Source: Phreatobacter stygius (GTDB taxonomy: Bacteria > Pseudomonadota > Alphaproteobacteria > Rhizobiales > Phreatobacteraceae). Taken from it: a DNA stretch of 64,000 nt. A model generated the notes under the pieces. It had not been told where the DNA came from. It saw only the letters and a program-made list of their open reading frames with translations, and did no database searches. Each line of letters begins with the position of its first letter. Position 1 is the first letter of the stretch. The stretch covers positions 4,911,001-4,975,000 of the forward strand of contig NZ_CP039690.1 in NCBI RefSeq assembly GCF_005144885.1. The letters run 5' to 3'. The translations under genes were made by a program, and so were the position numbers. Positions 31,566 to 41,029 of this stretch are shown in pieces.

Positions 31566-32861
31566 CTAGGACGAGAAACCTTCGTTGGGCAGCCGGGCGG
31601 CCAGGATCTTGTCGATCCGGCGGCCGTCGAGGTCGACCACTTCAAAGCGGAACCCCAGCGTCTCCACCGCCTCGCCGGTTTCCGGCAGGTGGTGCAGTTC
31701 GGCGATCACCAGCCCCGCCGCCGTCTCGTAGCTGCGCTTTCGCGGCAGCACGATGCCGAGGCGGTCGGCCATTTCATCCGCCGGCATCGAGCCGGCGATC
31801 AGCCAGGAACCATCGGCGCGTTCGACGGCCTCCGGGTCGTGCGAATGGGTGTCGGACTGGAAGGCGCCGGCAATGGCATCCAGGATATCGGCCGGCGTCA
31901 CGATGCCTTCGAAATGGCCATATTCGTCATGGACGAGAGCCATTGGCACGGGGGCCTCGCGCAAGACGTTCAGCACGTCGAGCGCGTCGATCGTATCTGG
32001 AATGACCGGCGCCACCCGCACATGCGCGCGAATGTTCAGCGGCTGGTCCGCCAGCGCGCTGGCGAGCAGGTCGCGCGCCTGGATCACGCCGATCATGTTG
32101 TCGGGATCGCCGTCGGCGACCGGCAACCGGGACCGCCGTGTGTTCATCAGCGCGGCTTTGATCGCGCCATCGGTGTCGGCGAGGTTGATCCAGTCGACAT
32201 CGGTCCTGGGTGTCATGATGGCGCGCACGGCGCGGTCGCCAAGCCTGAGCACGCCGGAAATCATCGTGCGCTCGTCGGTCTCGATCACGCCGGCGGTTTC
32301 CGCCTCGGCGACGATCATGCGGATTTCCTCGTGCGTCACCGTATGGGCCGAATCGCCGGAACTGCCGAGGGCGCGGAAGATCAGCTTGGTCGAGGCGTCG
32401 AGCAGCCAGACCACCGGTGCGCCGACGCGCGAGACGAGCGACATCAACGGCGCCACCAGGCAGGCGAGCCGCTCCGAATTGCGCAGCGCCAGGTTCTTCG
32501 GCACCAATTCGCCAATGACCACAGAGAGATAGGTGATGACGGCGATGACCAGGCCGTAGCCCAGCGGCTCGGCGACCGTCTGCGGCACGCCGTAGCCGCC
32601 GAGGATATCGGTCAGCCGCCGGCCGAGCGCGGCGCCTGAAAAGGCGCCAGCCAGGATGCCGATCAGGGTGATGCCGATCTGTACGGTGGAGAGGAAGCGC
32701 CCCGGGTCTTCGGCCAGCGCCAGCGCCGTCGCGGCACCGCGGCGACCGGATTCGGCCAGGCTCTTCAGGCGGGATTTACGGGCCGAGACAATGGCCAGTT
32801 CAGACAGCGAAAACACGCCGTTGAGGGCGATAAGTCCAATCGCGACAAGAAGTTCGATCAC
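31566..32861 (-). CDS. CNNM/CorC-type (HlyC/CorC family) membrane protein
   Basis: The 431-residue protein has an N-terminal DUF21 transmembrane domain (MIELLVAIGLIALNGVFSLSE, SARKSRLKSL, IGITLIGILAGAFSGAALG), two CBS domains (MTPRTDVDWINLADT..., VIPDTIDALDVLNVLREAPVPMALVHDEYGHFEGIVTPADIL) and a C-terminal CorC/HlyC domain (YETAAGLVIAELHHLPETGEAVETLGFRFEV). Members are linked with Mg/Co efflux and regulated by nucleotide binding to CBS domains. The 'hemolysin' name is historical. It is a single gene. Confidence 0.92.
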   Translation of the reverse strand: MIELLVAIGLIALNGVFSLSELAIVSARKSRLKSLAESGRRGAATALALAEDPGRFLSTVQIGITLIGILAGAFSGAALGRRLTDILGGYGVPQTVAEPLGYGLVIAVITYLSVVIGELVPKNLALRNSERLACLVAPLMSLVSRVGAPVVWLLDASTKLIFRALGSSGDSAHTVTHEEIRMIVAEAETAGVIETDERTMISGVLRLGDRAVRAIMTPRTDVDWINLADTDGAIKAALMNTRRSRLPVADGDPDNMIGVIQARDLLASALADQPLNIRAHVRVAPVIPDTIDALDVLNVLREAPVPMALVHDEYGHFEGIVTPADILDAIAGAFQSDTHSHDPEAVERADGSWLIAGSMPADEMADRLGIVLPRKRSYETAAGLVIAELHHLPETGEAVETLGFRFEVVDLDGRRIDKILAARLPNEGFSS

Positions 32862-33114
32862 TGATCCAGAGGACCCGTTCGCGAACGGCGACCGGACCTA
32901 TCCTTGGTTGTTGCAGAGGCGGCGAAAGTCGCATTCCGGACGCGGCGCGTCAACCGAGCGCGATGCGCGACCAAGCGTCGCCGAAGGCATCTCCCTTGGT
33001 TCTGCCGCCGTGCCGCTCGCACGCCGCCGCCCGACAGGCATCTGCGACCCGGGAACGGCGAGTTCCGGCGCGCCGAGCCACGCGACGGCCTTCCGGCTTT
33101 TAGGAATCTTCGGC

Positions 33115-33804
33115 TCAGTAGCACATCGGCTGACCGTAGCGGCCGCAGCCTGTCGGCGCGAAGGGGTAGGCGGGCGAGGCCGCCGCCGCCGCGGCGACGC
33201 CGCCATCGACGGCGGCGCCGGCATACCAGGCGCTGCCGCGATAGGCGCTGCGGGTATTGGCGCCCGGATAGGGTTCAGGCGGCATCTGCAAGCCGACAGT
33301 GTCGATGAAGATCGAAGCGGGTCCATCACCACCGGAAAGATCCCCTTCCAGGACGTCGACGTCGAAGGTCACCCGATCGCCTTCGATTTTTGGGGTCTTC
33401 AGCACGACGACGGCATCGCGCACGGCGGAGCCGTCGCGGCTGAACACCGAGACGGTCGCGTTGGGCGGGGTCCTGGTGAAACTGCCCGGACTGGTGTTGG
33501 CCGGTGCCCATTGCTCCATGAGGCGCGACGTCAGGTCGTGGCCGGCTGCCCGAACCGGCCGGTCGGCAAAGACGATTGAATTGGACGACAGCCCGACCAG
33601 GATCAGCTTGCCGGACTGAAGGGTGGCGCCGCGGGCGTTCATCACGATCAGCGACGGCACGACATGCGGCCTGGATTGGCCGATGGTCTTCTGCAGGGGC
33701 ACGTGCTGCGGCGCCGGCGTTGCGACGGGCGCGCTCTGGGCAAGCCCAGGTGCGGCCGTCGATATCAGCAGCACAAGGGCCAGGATTGAGCTCTTCGCGA
33801 TCAT
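33115..33804 (-). CDS. Exported protein of unknown function
   Basis: A 229-residue protein with a clear signal peptide (MIAKSSILALVLLISTAAPGLAQ). The mature part begins Pro/Gln-rich and then has a beta-rich region (SLIVMNARGATLQSGKLILVGLSSNSIVFADRPVRAAGH, TVSVFSRDGSAVRDAVVVLKTPKIEGDRVTFDVDVLEGDL). It ends with an Ala/Gly/Tyr-rich tail PTGCGRYGQPMCY. GAGGCCCGAC precedes the ATG at 33804. I recognise no named domain with certainty. It is probably periplasmic or outer-membrane associated. Confidence 0.7.
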   Translation of the reverse strand: MIAKSSILALVLLISTAAPGLAQSAPVATPAPQHVPLQKTIGQSRPHVVPSLIVMNARGATLQSGKLILVGLSSNSIVFADRPVRAAGHDLTSRLMEQWAPANTSPGSFTRTPPNATVSVFSRDGSAVRDAVVVLKTPKIEGDRVTFDVDVLEGDLSGGDGPASIFIDTVGLQMPPEPYPGANTRSAYRGSAWYAGAAVDGGVAAAAAASPAYPFAPTGCGRYGQPMCY

Positions 33805-34036
33805 GTCGGGCCTCGGTTTCCACGGGTTCACGCCGCGACGCCGGCCGATGAGGTTCCGGCTGTCGGCTGTCGCGACGCTGCAGCGTTCAGGCGCCGAGCC
33901 GAACACGCGCAGGGGTCTTGAACCATCGGGTGATCACCTGGCCTGCCGAGGCATTTTCCCCGCCTTGTCCTTGCACCGGTCCGGGTGTGGGTCTCTTGCG
34001 TCATATGTCCTGGCGCAGCCCTCGGCACGCCAGTTC

Positions 34037-35026
34037 TCACATTCGCAGGAAACGCTTGCCGCGCTCCGGCCGGTGCAGGGTTTCATCGATCGCGGTTCTG
34101 AAATCGTCCAGGTCGTGCGCGCCGGCCGACAGGACCTTGAAATCGGCCGGGGCCGTCAGAGCGATGATGGCCTGAAGCGTTTCCCTGTCTTGCGGCTTGG
34201 GTGGCTCGAAGAAGTAGCGATAGACGTAGCTTGATATCGCCGAGCCTTTCATCAGCAGGTCGAAATTATGCAACGCGAAAGGATCGGCGCCGAACCCGCC
34301 ATAGATGATCGCCTTGCCGCCGGGACTGAGCGATCGTGCCAGATCGGCCAACAGTGGTCCGCCGACGCTGTCGATGACGGCGTTCACCCCCTTGCCACCG
34401 GTCATCGCGTCGATCTGTTCGCTGATCGGCTTGGACGGCTGCGACAGCTCGATGACCAGCTCGGCGCCGAGACCGGTCAGATCGCGCTGTGCCGAGATGC
34501 GCCTGACGATGGCGGCGACCCGGACGCCGCGACGCCTGGCCATTTGCGCCACCATGGTCGCGACGGCGGAATTGCCGGCGGTCAGCGCCAGCCATTGCCC
34601 AGGCTCGACCCCGGACTGTTCCAGGAGGTCCCAGGCGGTGATCAGGTTCATGAACTGGGCGGCCTTTTCGATCGGATAATCGGCCGGCAGGGGGATCAAC
34701 CACTCCGCCGGCACCGCGGCATATTCGGCCCAGGAATTGTAGTAGCTGAAGGCGACCAGGGTTCCTGGCGGCAATGAAACCTCGGGGCTGGCCTCGGCGA
34801 TGATGCCGGTGCCGTGGTTGCCGCCGATCTGCGGATATTGCGGCCTCTTGGGGGCCGGATAGAGCTCCTGGATGAACAGGAAGTCGCCGGGGTTGATCGA
34901 GGCCGATCGCATCCGGATCAACGCTTCGCCGGCGCCGGCGAAAGGCAGGGGTTGCTCGCGCAGGTGCAGGACCGCGAAATCATCCAGCGGCGACCCGATC
35001 CGGTCGAAGACAATGGCTTTCATCAT
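34037..35026 (-). CDS. Zinc-less MDR-family quinone/enoyl reductase-like protein
   Basis: The 329-residue medium-chain reductase has a GroES-like N-terminal domain (SINPGDFLFIQELYPAPKRPQYPQIGGNHGTGII) and a Rossmann domain (LALTAGNSAVATMVAQMARRRGVRVAAIVRR; GGKGVNAVIDSVGG). It lacks the zinc cysteine cluster of alcohol dehydrogenases, as in quinone oxidoreductases and mitochondrial-type enoyl reductases. NADPH is the likely cofactor. GAGGACGAC supports the ATG at 35026. It is divergent from the LysR gene at 35193, its probable regulator. Confidence 0.9.
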   Translation of the reverse strand: MMKAIVFDRIGSPLDDFAVLHLREQPLPFAGAGEALIRMRSASINPGDFLFIQELYPAPKRPQYPQIGGNHGTGIIAEASPEVSLPPGTLVAFSYYNSWAEYAAVPAEWLIPLPADYPIEKAAQFMNLITAWDLLEQSGVEPGQWLALTAGNSAVATMVAQMARRRGVRVAAIVRRISAQRDLTGLGAELVIELSQPSKPISEQIDAMTGGKGVNAVIDSVGGPLLADLARSLSPGGKAIIYGGFGADPFALHNFDLLMKGSAISSYVYRYFFEPPKPQDRETLQAIIALTAPADFKVLSAGAHDLDDFRTAIDETLHRPERGKRFLRM

Positions 35027-35136
35027 GTCGTCCTCATCAAGAATTGGGCCCCGCTCCGGGAGGCGGCCCGGGCGGGGCGTCAATCGGTCCGGCGGCATCG
35101 GGTGCCGCGGCATCGATGCGGAAAACAGTGTGAGGA

Positions 35137-35154
35137 ATTGCTTTGTGGAACAAT
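35137..35154. promoter_or_regulatory. Possible LysR operator in the reductase/LysR divergent region
   Basis: ATTG (35137-35140) and CAAT (35151-35154) flank a nested TTGT-GGA-ACAA repeat (35143-35153) between the divergent starts at 35026 and 35193. It is a pattern match only. Confidence 0.35.
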
Positions 35155-35192
35155 CCTGGCAAAATGAGACGGTCATTTGCACAGGTGGGACA

Positions 35193-36092
35193 ATGCCGCT
35201 GAGTTATGATGATGTCGCGGTCTTCGTCGGCGTTGCCCGCGAGGGCAGTTTTGTCGGCGCCGCGCGGGTGCTCGGCATGCCGGTCAGCACCGTCAGCCGC
35301 CGCGTCGCCGCTCTCGAGGCGCGCCTTAAGGTGCAACTCCTCAGGCGGACCACGCGGGCGGTGAACCTGACCGAGGACGGCCGCGCCTTCGCCAGCCGTT
35401 GCGGGACCGCTTTCGATGAGATCGCGTCGGCCGCCGAGGCGCTGGCGGCAACGGCCGAGAGCCTGCGCGGCACATTGCGGGTGACCGCACCGTTTTTCGT
35501 TTGCCCCGACACTTTCGGGCCGTCGCTGCTGGAATTTGCCGCCGGCCATCCCGATCTCGTCATGGACCTGCGCTTTACCAATGCGGAGCCCGATCTGGTC
35601 GAGGAGGGCATTGATCTGGCCTTCCAGCTCGGGCCGCTGCGCGACGGCCGGCACGTCGCGCGCAAGCTCTGGCCGGTGCCTTACCGGCTGTGCGCGAGCC
35701 ACGATTTTATCGCCGGCCGGCCGGACCTTGCCGGCCTCAAGCATCCGCGCGAGCTCGCCGGCCATCCGGCGGTGCTGACGCCGCCGATGCTGGCCTGGAG
35801 CTTCGACCATGGCGACGGCCGCGAATTCGCGCTGACGCCGAAGATCTCAGGCGCAACCGTCGACGATCTGGTAATCGCCACGGCGGCGGTCCGGCGCGGC
35901 CTTGGGCTGGGGTTCCTGCCGGAGGCGCTGGTTGCCGGCGATCTCGGCCATGCGCTGGTCGAGATCGAGATTGGCGACTGGCGGCCGACCACGCGCGAAT
36001 TCTTCGCGGTCTACCCGGCCTCGCGGCAGCTGTCGCCCAAGGTACGCGCGGCGATCGACCACGCCCTGACCGGCCGCGGCATCCACGGCTAG
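35193..36092 (+). CDS. LysR-family regulator
   Basis: The 299-residue protein has the LysR helix-turn-helix ARVLGMPVSTVSRRVAALEARLKVQLLRRTTRAVNLTEDG and an effector domain with PFFVCPDTFGPSLLEFAAGHPDLVMDLRF. The RRTTR..LTEDG form is typical of the large AaeR/DsdC-like group that often controls a divergent oxidoreductase. Here the divergent neighbour is the MDR reductase at 34037-35026. The ATG at 35193 begins MPLSYDDVAVFVGVA. Confidence 0.9.
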   Translation: MPLSYDDVAVFVGVAREGSFVGAARVLGMPVSTVSRRVAALEARLKVQLLRRTTRAVNLTEDGRAFASRCGTAFDEIASAAEALAATAESLRGTLRVTAPFFVCPDTFGPSLLEFAAGHPDLVMDLRFTNAEPDLVEEGIDLAFQLGPLRDGRHVARKLWPVPYRLCASHDFIAGRPDLAGLKHPRELAGHPAVLTPPMLAWSFDHGDGREFALTPKISGATVDDLVIATAAVRRGLGLGFLPEALVAGDLGHALVEIEIGDWRPTTREFFAVYPASRQLSPKVRAAIDHALTGRGIHG

Positions 36093-36304
36093 GCATGCCT
36101 GGAACCTCCCAGAGATCAGCCTGCCGAACGCCCGCGCGGGGATCAGCACTTCTCCGGCCTTTCCGGGTGAAAGGCCTGATGGCAATGGTTCGCCGTCGGT
36201 CGCACTCTGCCAAGCGATGAGTTGATATCGGCGTTTGGCGCGGACGATCGACGCCACGCAGGCGTCGTCACTTCCAACCGGGCCTGAACGATTCCAGGTG
36301 GCCC

Positions 36305-36772
36305 ATGGCAGATGACCACGTCGCCGGCCGGCCGTCGTCGGATTCAATCTCGACCGAATTGGCGGCGCGCCGCACGGGCATGGCGTTCCAGCGTACGCGC
36401 ATGGGCGCCGATCGCACGCTGATGTCGGTGATCCGGACATCGCTGTCGCTGATCGGTTTCGGCTTCACCATCTTCCAGTTCTTCGACCGGCTTCGCGATT
36501 CCCATGTGCTGGCGGCCGGCAGTGCCGCACCGCGCAATTTCGGCCTGGCGTTGGTCTTGCTCGGGGTCGGGATGCAGGCGATCGGCATCATCTATCACTT
36601 GAATTTCATGCGCGAACTGCGCGCCGAGCGCAGCGCGCTGGCGGCCGACGGGCTCATTCACGGGACGAGCCGGTATCCGGTTTCGCTCACACTGATCGTC
36701 GCCGTCCTGCTCTTCATGATCGGCCTCCTGGCGATCACCAGCATGATCTTCAACATCGGACCGTTTGGCTGA
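36305..36772 (+). CDS. DUF202 (YidH-like) membrane protein
   Basis: A 155-residue protein with a soluble start and three membrane helices. The DUF202 block is clear: TELAARRTGMAFQRTRMGADRTLMSVIRTSLSLIGFGFTIFQFF. Two later helices are near residues 80-98 and 128-150. The family is membrane-located and of unknown function. It is a single gene, convergent with the RND operon. Confidence 0.85.
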   Translation: MADDHVAGRPSSDSISTELAARRTGMAFQRTRMGADRTLMSVIRTSLSLIGFGFTIFQFFDRLRDSHVLAAGSAAPRNFGLALVLLGVGMQAIGIIYHLNFMRELRAERSALAADGLIHGTSRYPVSLTLIVAVLLFMIGLLAITSMIFNIGPFG

Positions 36773-36857
36773 AACGCCCGCCTGACGCTTGCGTTGCCCA
36801 TGCGGTCACACGGGCGCGGCCATCAGGCCAGGCTCGATCGAAGGCCGGCATTCGGTC

Positions 36858-39800
36858 CTACACCGTCTCTCGTGCGACGACCTCCACCGGCCGCGGCGCG
36901 GTCTCCGGCTCCTTGATACGGAACCAGGCGACATAAAGCGCCGGCAGGAACAACAGCGTCAGCACGGTGCCGACGATGATGCCACCCATCATCGCATAGG
37001 CCATCGGTCCCCAGAACACTTCCCGCGCGATCGGGATCAGCGCCAGGCTCGCCGCCGCCGCCGTCAGCAGGATCGGCCGCATGCGATGTTCGGTCGCCTC
37101 CATCACCGCCTCCCAGGGCGGCCGGCCCTCCGTCCGCAATTCCTCGATCTGGACGATCAGGATCACCGAATTGCGGATCAGGATGCCGATCAGCGCGAGC
37201 ACGCCGAGGATGGCGACGAAGCCGAGCGGCGCCCCGCTCGGCAACAAGGCGCCGACCACGCCGATGAGGGCGAGCGGCGCCACCGCGACGACCAGGAACA
37301 GCCGGTGGAAGCTCTGCAACTGGATCATCAGAATGGTCAGCATGATGAACAGCATCATCGGCACGACCGCGGCGATCGGAGCCTGGCTCTCGGCGCTTGC
37401 TTCCACACTGCCGCCGACCACCACCTTGTAGCCGGCCGGCAGCTTCGCCCGGAACGTCTCGATGGTGCGGTCGAGCTCCTTGACCACCGTGTCCGGCTGA
37501 GCATCGCCGACGATGCCGGCCTTGATGGTGATGGTCGGTTGGCGGGCGCGGCGCCAGACCACGGGTTGCTCCAGGGTGTAGCGGAACGAAGCGACCGCCG
37601 CGAGCGGCACCGACTGGCCGTTGGCGCCGGGCAATTGCAGGTTCTGCAGCGTGTCGATCGAGCCGCGCTCGTCGGCCCGGGCACGCGCCACCACGTCGAT
37701 CAGGTAGACGTCGTCACGAACCTGGGTCACCGACGTGCCGCCGACAATGCCGGACAGTGCGCCCGCGATGTCCTGCGAGGTCACGCCGAGCTGGCGCGCC
37801 TTGTCCTGCAGCACCTCGACCTTGACCACGCGCGACGGCTCGTTCCAGTCGAAGGTGATATCGCCGAGATGCCGGTTGGCGCTCATGGCGCTGGCCAGGC
37901 TGGTGGCGAGCGTGCGGACCGTCTGGATGTCCGGGCCGCTGAGCCGATATTGCACGGGACGGCCGACCGGCGGGCCGATATCGAGCAGTTTCACGAAGGC
38001 GTCGGTGCCGACGAAGGTCTTCTTCAGGTAGTCCTGCAGCTTGCCGCGCAGCCGGTCGCGTGCCGCCAGACTCTTGGTCACGATGATGGTCTGGCCGAAG
38101 GACGGATCGGCCGGCTGCACGTCGAAGGACAGCACGAAGCGCAATGCGCCCTGGCCGACATAGGTCGACCAGCGCTCGATATCGGCATTGCCGACCAGCA
38201 TATCCTGTTCGAACCTGGCCATCTGGGCATCGGTCTCGGCGATCGAGGCGTTCTGCGGCAGGTTCCAGTCGACGATCAGTTCGAGCCGGTCGGAGGCCGG
38301 GAAGAACTGCTGCTGGACGAAGCGCATGCCGAAGACCGACAGCGCGAAGACCAGCACGGTGATGGCGATGGTGGCCCAGCGGAACCGCATGCAGGCCAAA
38401 AGCACGCTGGCGAAGACGGTGGCGAACCGGCTCTTCTGCTCATGATGCTGCTTCATGGTGGCCGGCAGGATGGCGACGCCGAGCAGCGGCGCGAACAAGA
38501 CCGCGACGACCCAGGAGACGACCAGCGAGACCGCGATCACCACGAACAGGGTGAAGGTGAATTCGCCGGCATTGGAATTGTTGAGCCCGATCGGGATGAA
38601 GCCGGCGACGGTCACCAGCGTGCCGGTGAGCATGGGGAAGGCGGTCGAGGTATAGACGAAGGTCGCGGCTTTTCGGAGCGTGTCGCCGGCCTCCAGCCGG
38701 GCGACCATCATCTCCACCGCGATCATGGCGTCATCGACAAGGAGGCCAAGCGCGATGATCAGCGCGCCGAGCGAGATGCGCTGCAGCGAGATGCCGAGAT
38801 AGGCCATGACCAGGAAGGTGATGGCCAGCACCAGCGGGATCGACAGCGCCACCACGAAGCCGGCACGAAAGCCCAGGCTGATGAAGCTCACCGCCAGCAC
38901 GATGGCGACCGCCTCGAACAGCGCGCGGGTGAAGCCGGACACCGCCTCGTCGACCACCTTGGGCTGGTCGGAGACCAGGTGGACGCCGACGCCGATCGGC
39001 AGGTCGGCCAGCACCCGGTGCATCTCGACCTCCAGCGCCTTGCCGAATTCGAGCAGGTTCGAACCGGGTTTCATGCCGATGGCGAGGGCAATGGCCGGTT
39101 TGCCGTCGAAGCGGAACAGCGAGGTTGGTGGATCCTGATAGCCACGGGTGATGGTGGCGACGTCGCTCAGGCGAAAGAACTTGCCGTTCACCTGCAGGTT
39201 GATGGCGCGCAGGCTCTCTTCCGAGGAGAACTGGCCGCCGACCCGGATGCTGACGCGCTCGGGGCCTGCCTGGATCACGCCCGACGGCGTGATGGCGTTC
39301 TGGGCCCGTAGCGTCGCCAGGATCGCCTGCTGGTCGAGGCCGAGCGCCGCGATCTGGCGGGTCGAGAATTCGAGATAGATCACCTCGTTCTGGGCGCCGA
39401 CAATGTCGACCCGGCCGACATTGGGCACGGTCAACACGGCGGTGCGGGCATTCTCGACATAGTCGCGCAACTGGCGCTGGGTCAGCCCGTCGGAGGTGAA
39501 GGCGTAGATATTGCCATAGACGTCACCGAACCGGTCGTTGAACGCGGGACCAACGACGCCCTGCGGGAACTGGCCGCGGATGTCGCCGATCATGTTGCGC
39601 ACCTGCAGCCAGATGCCCGCGACGTCGCGCCCCTTGGTGGTCGCTTTCAGGTTGACGAAGATCAGCGTCTGGCCGGGCGTGGTGACCGAGCGGGTATAAT
39701 CGAGCGAATCCAGCTCCTCGAGCTTCTTCTCGATCCGCTCGGTGACCTGGCGGGTGGTTTCTTCCACCGAAGCACCGGGCCATTGCGCCGAAATCGTCAT

Positions 39801-39941
39801 GGTCTTGATGGTGAAGGACGGGTCCTCCTCGCGGCCGAGGCTCAGATAGGAGAACAGGCCGGCGATCATGAAGACCGCCATGAAATACCAGACCAGCGAG
39901 GAATGGTTCAGCGCCCAGTCGGAGAGGTTGAACTTTTTCAC
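36858..39941 (-). CDS. RND-family efflux pump, inner-membrane permease
   Basis: The 1027-residue AcrB-like transporter has twelve membrane helices and two large periplasmic loops. It begins MKKFNLSDWALNHSSLVWYFM and holds ISAQWPGASVEETTRQVTERIEKKLEEL. The proton-relay Asp pair is visible in helix 4 (LGLLVDDAMIAVEMMVA). It exports drugs or lipophilic compounds by proton exchange. Its start overlaps the end of the adaptor gene by four bases (ATGA). No outer-membrane channel gene is present, so a TolC-like partner must be encoded elsewhere. Confidence 0.95.
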   Translation of the reverse strand: MKKFNLSDWALNHSSLVWYFMAVFMIAGLFSYLSLGREEDPSFTIKTMTISAQWPGASVEETTRQVTERIEKKLEELDSLDYTRSVTTPGQTLIFVNLKATTKGRDVAGIWLQVRNMIGDIRGQFPQGVVGPAFNDRFGDVYGNIYAFTSDGLTQRQLRDYVENARTAVLTVPNVGRVDIVGAQNEVIYLEFSTRQIAALGLDQQAILATLRAQNAITPSGVIQAGPERVSIRVGGQFSSEESLRAINLQVNGKFFRLSDVATITRGYQDPPTSLFRFDGKPAIALAIGMKPGSNLLEFGKALEVEMHRVLADLPIGVGVHLVSDQPKVVDEAVSGFTRALFEAVAIVLAVSFISLGFRAGFVVALSIPLVLAITFLVMAYLGISLQRISLGALIIALGLLVDDAMIAVEMMVARLEAGDTLRKAATFVYTSTAFPMLTGTLVTVAGFIPIGLNNSNAGEFTFTLFVVIAVSLVVSWVVAVLFAPLLGVAILPATMKQHHEQKSRFATVFASVLLACMRFRWATIAITVLVFALSVFGMRFVQQQFFPASDRLELIVDWNLPQNASIAETDAQMARFEQDMLVGNADIERWSTYVGQGALRFVLSFDVQPADPSFGQTIIVTKSLAARDRLRGKLQDYLKKTFVGTDAFVKLLDIGPPVGRPVQYRLSGPDIQTVRTLATSLASAMSANRHLGDITFDWNEPSRVVKVEVLQDKARQLGVTSQDIAGALSGIVGGTSVTQVRDDVYLIDVVARARADERGSIDTLQNLQLPGANGQSVPLAAVASFRYTLEQPVVWRRARQPTITIKAGIVGDAQPDTVVKELDRTIETFRAKLPAGYKVVVGGSVEASAESQAPIAAVVPMMLFIMLTILMIQLQSFHRLFLVVAVAPLALIGVVGALLPSGAPLGFVAILGVLALIGILIRNSVILIVQIEELRTEGRPPWEAVMEATEHRMRPILLTAAAASLALIPIAREVFWGPMAYAMMGGIIVGTVLTLLFLPALYVAWFRIKEPETAPRPVEVVARETV

Positions 39942-41029
39942 GCGCGCGGCCCTTCTTCGATTCGCACCTTCTGGCCGGCCGACAGACTGTTGACGCCGGC
40001 CGTGACCACCCGGGCGCCAGCCTCCAGCCCGCTCAGCACCGCGATCGTCTGCTCGCTCCGCGGGCCGATCGTCACCTCACGCAGCGCCACGGTGCTGGTC
40101 GCGGGATCGATGATCCAGACCATGGTCTTGCCGTCCCGCTCGAGCAGCGCCGAGCGGGGCAGTTCGATGCGGGCCTGGGCCTTGGCCGTCACCGTGGCGG
40201 TGACCGTGGTGCCGAGCCGGAACGGCACCGGCGGATCCTGCAGCGCAATGCGGACCCGCAGCGTTCGTGTCGCCTGGTCGGCTTGCGGCGCGATCTCGCG
40301 GATCGCGCCCTTTACTTTGAGGTCGGGATTGACCTGCAATGTCACATCGAAGGGCGTGCCGATCCTCAACTGGTCGCCGACCCATTCAGGGATATCGACG
40401 ACTGCATCGCGCAGGTCCGGCCGCGCCACCGTCACCACCGGGACGCCAGGTGACACCACCTGGCCGACCTCGGCGCCGGTCGCCGTGACCACGCCGTCAT
40501 ATTCGGCCTTGATCTGCGCATAACCGAGCTGCTCCTGCGCCTTGGCCAGGCTTGCCTCGGCGCGCGTCACCGAGGCCTGGGCCGCCTCGCGCGCCTGCTC
40601 GGCGCTTTCAAACGTCGCTTCGCTCGCCGTGCGCGATTCCAGCAGGCTGCGCTGCCTCGCCTCGGTCGACAGGGCATTGGCGAACTGCGCCTGGGCGCTG
40701 GCGAGATTGGCTCTTGCCGCGCGCACCGCCAGTTCGAGCTGGGTCGGATCGAGGGCGGCCATCAATTGATCCTTGGCGACCAGGTCGCCGACCCGGACGT
40801 CCCTGGCGATGATCCGGCCGAGCACCCGGAAGCTGAGGTCGGTGCGGACCTGCGGCTGGACCGTGCCGGCGACGCTCAGGCTCTGCTCCGAGCGGGCTTC
40901 GGCGATGACGGAAAGCACCGGACGGACCGGCGCCGGCGCGGCCGCCTCCTGGCTGTTGCAGGCAGCAAGGACAAGGGCGAGGGCTGGCAGGGCCGCCCGG
41001 GCGAAGGTCAGGGGGGAACGCGGTGTCAT
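39938..41029 (-). CDS. RND periplasmic adaptor lipoprotein (second adaptor)
   Basis: The 363-residue membrane-fusion protein has a lipoprotein signal (LALVLAACNS, lipid Cys near residue 24). A lipoyl-like half motif follows (LSFRVLGRIIARDVRVGDLVAKDQLMAALDP), then a coiled-coil hairpin with LASAQAQFANALSTEARQRSL, then AEYDGVVTATGAEVGQVV, and beta-barrel domains. It bridges the RND permease to an outer-membrane channel. Both ends overlap neighbours by ATGA, so it is tightly coupled with the permease and the first adaptor. Confidence 0.93.
   Translation of the reverse strand: MTPRSPLTFARAALPALALVLAACNSQEAAAPAPVRPVLSVIAEARSEQSLSVAGTVQPQVRTDLSFRVLGRIIARDVRVGDLVAKDQLMAALDPTQLELAVRAARANLASAQAQFANALSTEARQRSLLESRTASEATFESAEQAREAAQASVTRAEASLAKAQEQLGYAQIKAEYDGVVTATGAEVGQVVSPGVPVVTVARPDLRDAVVDIPEWVGDQLRIGTPFDVTLQVNPDLKVKGAIREIAPQADQATRTLRVRIALQDPPVPFRLGTTVTATVTAKAQARIELPRSALLERDGKTMVWIIDPATSTVALREVTIGPRSEQTIAVLSGLEAGARVVTAGVNSLSAGQKVRIEEGPRA

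Noticed and set aside
36789-39311. An 840-codon open frame on the plus strand opposite the RND permease gene
   Set aside because: It has a Gln/His/Arg/Asp-rich composition typical of the antisense frame of GC-rich coding DNA and no domain. The minus strand carries a complete, conserved RND protein.
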